DNA of 64,000 bases from Tetradesmus obliquus (taxonomy: Eukaryota; Chlorophyta; Chlorophyceae; Sphaeropleales; Scenedesmaceae): contig CP126193.1 of the NCBI GenBank assembly GCA_030272155.1, forward strand, positions 4,030,001 through 4,094,000, given 5' to 3'. This document shows, in pieces, positions 61,291-64,000 of the stretch. The notes below the pieces were generated by a model, which saw only the letters and a list, made by a program, of their open reading frames with translations, did not search any database and was not told where the DNA came from. How positions within the stretch are numbered: position 1 is the first letter of the stretch; each line of letters begins with the position of its first letter. The translations under genes were made by a program, and so were the position numbers.

Positions 61291-62202
61291 CACGGACATC
61301 TTTCCTGCTATAAATGGCATCTTCCCGGTGCCTCGGCACCAGACCGGTGTATCAAAGAGTGGATGCGTGCACAAGACCATGGGGTGTGACTTGAAGCTCC
61401 CGCAGCCGCAACTTAGGTAGGAGCGTTACCAAAGTGCAAGGCGATACATGCTTGCAGCCCTGTGGCCAGTTAGCCCAGCAATGCAGTACTACCGTAGTAC
61501 TGGTGGTGACCACTGGCAGTACTATCAGCACGCTGCTACTGGTAGTAACCAGCATGAAATGCTCTGCAAACAAAGCAGCCAGCAGCGACTGCCTGCAGCG
61601 CATCAGGTCATGCGCCATGACATACATATGTAGATCAAATTCCGAGCAGCAGTGCAAGTGCCGAAATAATCCCACCACAGCGCTGTCACACAGTCGGCGG
61701 CTTTTGATGGCTAATACAGTTGCTGCGGCGCAAACACCACTTCAGCATGGGGTATGCAACTGCCGACTGGACCACTATGGGGTGACCCTCAGCACCCTGC
61801 ACCATTCACTTCAAAGTTGACGAGCAAATGCGGCTCTCGGCAAGTCAGTGCGTGAGCCATGCGGCTAGCGCACCACTGAGTGCCACTCAGTGGCTGGCAC
61901 ATCAACAGGGGTGGTTAAACCACGAAATAGGGGTTCAAAGGGGTTCAAACACATGCAACATCATTGACAATGACAACTGAGGAAATCCCGTGTGGCCGAT
62001 ACAATAGGACACGTGCACGACCATGCACAGCAGTACAGCACTGTACACAAGCCGCATGCTTGCCGATGGCACGCAACCGTTGCCTCAAATGCTGCTGCAA
62101 CCGCTGTGATCACACGGCAATGCATCAAGGCACAGCAGGAGGCAGGCGCGCTGGTGCTGCAGATCATGCTGCCAGCGAGCTCAGTGGGTGATGCAGCACT
62201 GC

Positions 62203-62207
62203 TTACA
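62203..62207 (-). terminator. Possible polyadenylation motif for IMP2
   Basis: TTACA on the plus strand, about 570 bases beyond the IMP2 stop. Confidence 0.25.
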
Positions 62208-62778
62208 CAGCAGCCCTGCAGGCATCAGGACTGGCTGTGGTGCAAAACCATGCAACAGGACTTGCATGGTACAGACATGCAGCTGCAGCCTGTGCACCAG
62301 AACATCAGCTGAGCGCTGCCTGGGGTGGCTCTGGTGGTTGCGAGCCGGAACAGTCGGCTGTGAAGGAATAGCATCACCTGCTGTTGCCAGCCAGATGCTG
62401 CCCAGGGTTGCGGCGCATGCAGCAGCTGCCTTGGATCAGCTGCTGCGCAGTGCTGTGGCTCCACAGTGGAGGGGCGTGGGCGGTGTCAGCAGCTGGTGCT
62501 GCGTGGCTGCTGAGGCAGCCTGCAAGCAGACACATACACAGCCTGGTTGGCGGCACGGCATGCTCAGTGCTATCACCTAACACCAGGCAGAGGTGGCAAG
62601 GTGCGACACAGCCACCACTGCTCGGTAGGTAGTCGACAATGGTGGGACAGAGAGCAGATTTTGCTGTTGCACAGTGATTACCAGAGTCTCTGGAGTGATG
62701 CCACAAGTCAGCTAGCCAACATGCCTGCGCCAGCCCACCTGGAGATGCAGAGGTGAAGCGCTGATGTGTTGACGCTTG

Positions 62779-64000
62779 TCACACGTGCCTCCTGTCTGTC
62801 TGCAGCAGCCGTGCTGGCTGCTCCTGCACAGCCACCCTGCCCATGCGCGCTGGCGGCCACACAATGTGCGTCACGCGCCCCTCAAGCAGCCCCAAGTGCA
62901 CCTGCAGCAGACAGGTCAGAACACAGCAGCTAGTGTGACGCGCAAGCATAGCAGGGTGTGCTAACCACATGGTACATGGTGAAAGCTGTGTATCCCTCAA
63001 GTGCCAGCAGACGCAAGATATCCAACATAGTTTAGCAATGCTATTATTGCCGTGTGCTGTGCCCTGTGACCTGTAACGACTGAGGTGTAGTGACACCTGA
63101 TGCGTGCACAAGCTGCCTTGCTGCGCTGCGTGGCGCATACTCACGGGCCCAAAAGCTGACTTGGAGTCGCCACTCATGGCTGCATTGTCGCCCTCTATCC
63201 AGCACCTGCCCTGCAGAGGCAGCAGCACCAGCAGCAAACGGCATGCAGTTGACACATATTTCATTACCCAGCTTCAACTGTGCATGCTGCATTGCACATG
63301 CGCTTGAGGCCGTGAAAGAGCTCAACATGCTGGTGCAAAACGCACAGGATCTGCTGCAGCAGCAGGCAACTTGCATGCTCACAATGCCAGAGAGCTGGGT
63401 GGGCCGGCACCCAGCCGTGGCTCACCTGTGGCACCTCTGTCCAGGAGTGTGTCTTTGCGTCCTCTATGATGGTGTCGCCCTCCACTGCCAGCAGCCGCTT
63501 GATGATCTGCTGGTGGGGGTTGTCAGGCGCCCTGCGGCATCAAAGTTGAGGTTGTTGTTGCAGTTGCAGTTGCGGCGGAAGCGCTTGCCAGCGCTGCTTT
63601 GCTTGGCGACCAGCAGCGCTGTTGCAACAGCTTGCTGTCCTGCAAGCAAACGACTGTGGAATGCCTGGCGCCTTGCTCGGGCAAAACAGGGTGCTGCTGC
63701 AGCTGCAAGAGCTGGTTTCGCCCTTGTTCTGGTGCGCCGAAGCAGTTCAAAGCGCTGGCGGTTGACTGCTGCACCAACGCTTCTGTTGCTGCTGCTGCGT
63801 CTGTTGCTGGCGGTCTGCAGTGCTGCTGCTGGTGATGCTACTCAGCACTGGTGCTCACCACAGCACGACTACTTCTCCACGCGTGTAGCAGCGCTGCAGC
63901 TTCACGCTCAGCTTCTCAACCAGCACCCAGTCTGATGGGCCGTTGCTGTCTGGGTTGAGGGTAGGACGCATAGACGCGCCCTCAACTTTCAGTACACTGG
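62779..64000 (-). CDS. IMP2: Mitochondrial inner membrane protease subunit 2 (IMP2), 5' end outside
   Basis: Signal-peptidase-I-type serine/lysine protease that matures intermembrane-space proteins. Minus-strand exons: from the window edge to 63859, then 63531-63426, 63210-63145, 62901-62779; phases agree. The nucleophile Ser lies in EGASMRPTLNP and the general-base Lys in QQIIKRLLAVEGD, both family signatures. WVLVEKLSVKLQ, RGEVVVLWAPDNP and the C-terminal block CWIEGDNAAMSGDSKSAFGP then GRVTHIVWPP match IMP2 rather than IMP1. The N-terminal membrane anchor is off the right edge. The last 20 residues are not conserved. Confidence 0.92.

Larger units (their letters stand above)
61091..62778. 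other. Intergenic, convergent 3' ends of bL34 and IMP2
   Basis: About 1.7 kb. Polyadenylation motifs lie near both ends (61286 plus, 62203 minus). A local imperfect palindrome with AGTACTACCGTAGTACT at 61484 is the only structure noticed. Confidence 0.5.

Overview
This window is nuclear DNA of a green alga (Chlorophyta, most likely Chlorophyceae; species not determined). The reasons are: intron-dense genes with GT-AG introns; plastid and mitochondrial targeted proteins (plastid bL34, plastid shikimate kinase, transaldolase with a transit-like leader, mitochondrial IMP2); a probable octotricopeptide-type organelle RNA protein; TGTAA-type polyadenylation motifs; and an extreme load of CTG/CAG triplet runs, both in coding sequence (poly-Q, poly-S, poly-A) and at intron edges. 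I found no tRNA, rRNA, CRISPR array or bacterial operon.

Layout, left to right. (1) 208-4859 (+): 3' part of a subfamily-D half ABC transporter. (2) 5844-8425 (-): F-box/LRR protein whose ATG lies alone on its first coding exon. (3) 9779-12555 (-): THO complex subunit 3. (4) A 280-bp TA-flanked MITE, then the proteasome/TREX-2 acidic subunit SEM1/DSS1 (13565-13792, +). (5) 16270-18405 (-): OPR-like protein. (6) 19617-22704 (-): transaldolase, divergent from (7) nucleoporin Nup43 (23697-26880, +). (8) 29120-30217 (-): small unrecognised membrane protein. (9) 32065-35417 (-): MMAA/MeaB GTPase, divergent from (10) SPT4 (35837-37478, +). (11) 39575-41124 (-): PHD plus integrase fragment of an old LTR-type element. 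(12) 41381-47715 (-): secreted Kazal-trypsin-Cys-repeat protein. (13) 48779-50737 (-): GID8, divergent from (14) shikimate kinase (51454-53579, +). (15) 54579-56941 (+): unrecognised multipass membrane protein. (16) A repeat-rich stretch, then plastid ribosomal protein bL34 (59883-61090, +). (17) 62779-64000 (-): IMP2, cut by the right edge.

Exon models were built by hand. For each multi-exon gene I chose GT/AG junctions that keep the reading frame, and the summed coding lengths close on a multiple of three for every complete model. The genes are mostly unrelated housekeeping genes, but several act in mRNA production and export (THOC3, SEM1 as a TREX-2 subunit in other eukaryotes, Nup43, SPT4) or in ubiquitin-dependent turnover (F-box protein, GID8, SEM1 in the proteasome lid). 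I do not claim they form an operon-like unit.

The most unusual items are: the 714-residue secreted protein joining an inhibitor-type Kazal domain, a trypsin-like protease with an intact triad, and C-terminal Cys repeats each carried by a symmetric exon; the use of CTG triplet runs as 3' splice-site tracts; a family of short retroposon-like insertions, two of them flanked by 9-bp direct repeats; and a duplicated GID8 exon end with a working-looking donor site.
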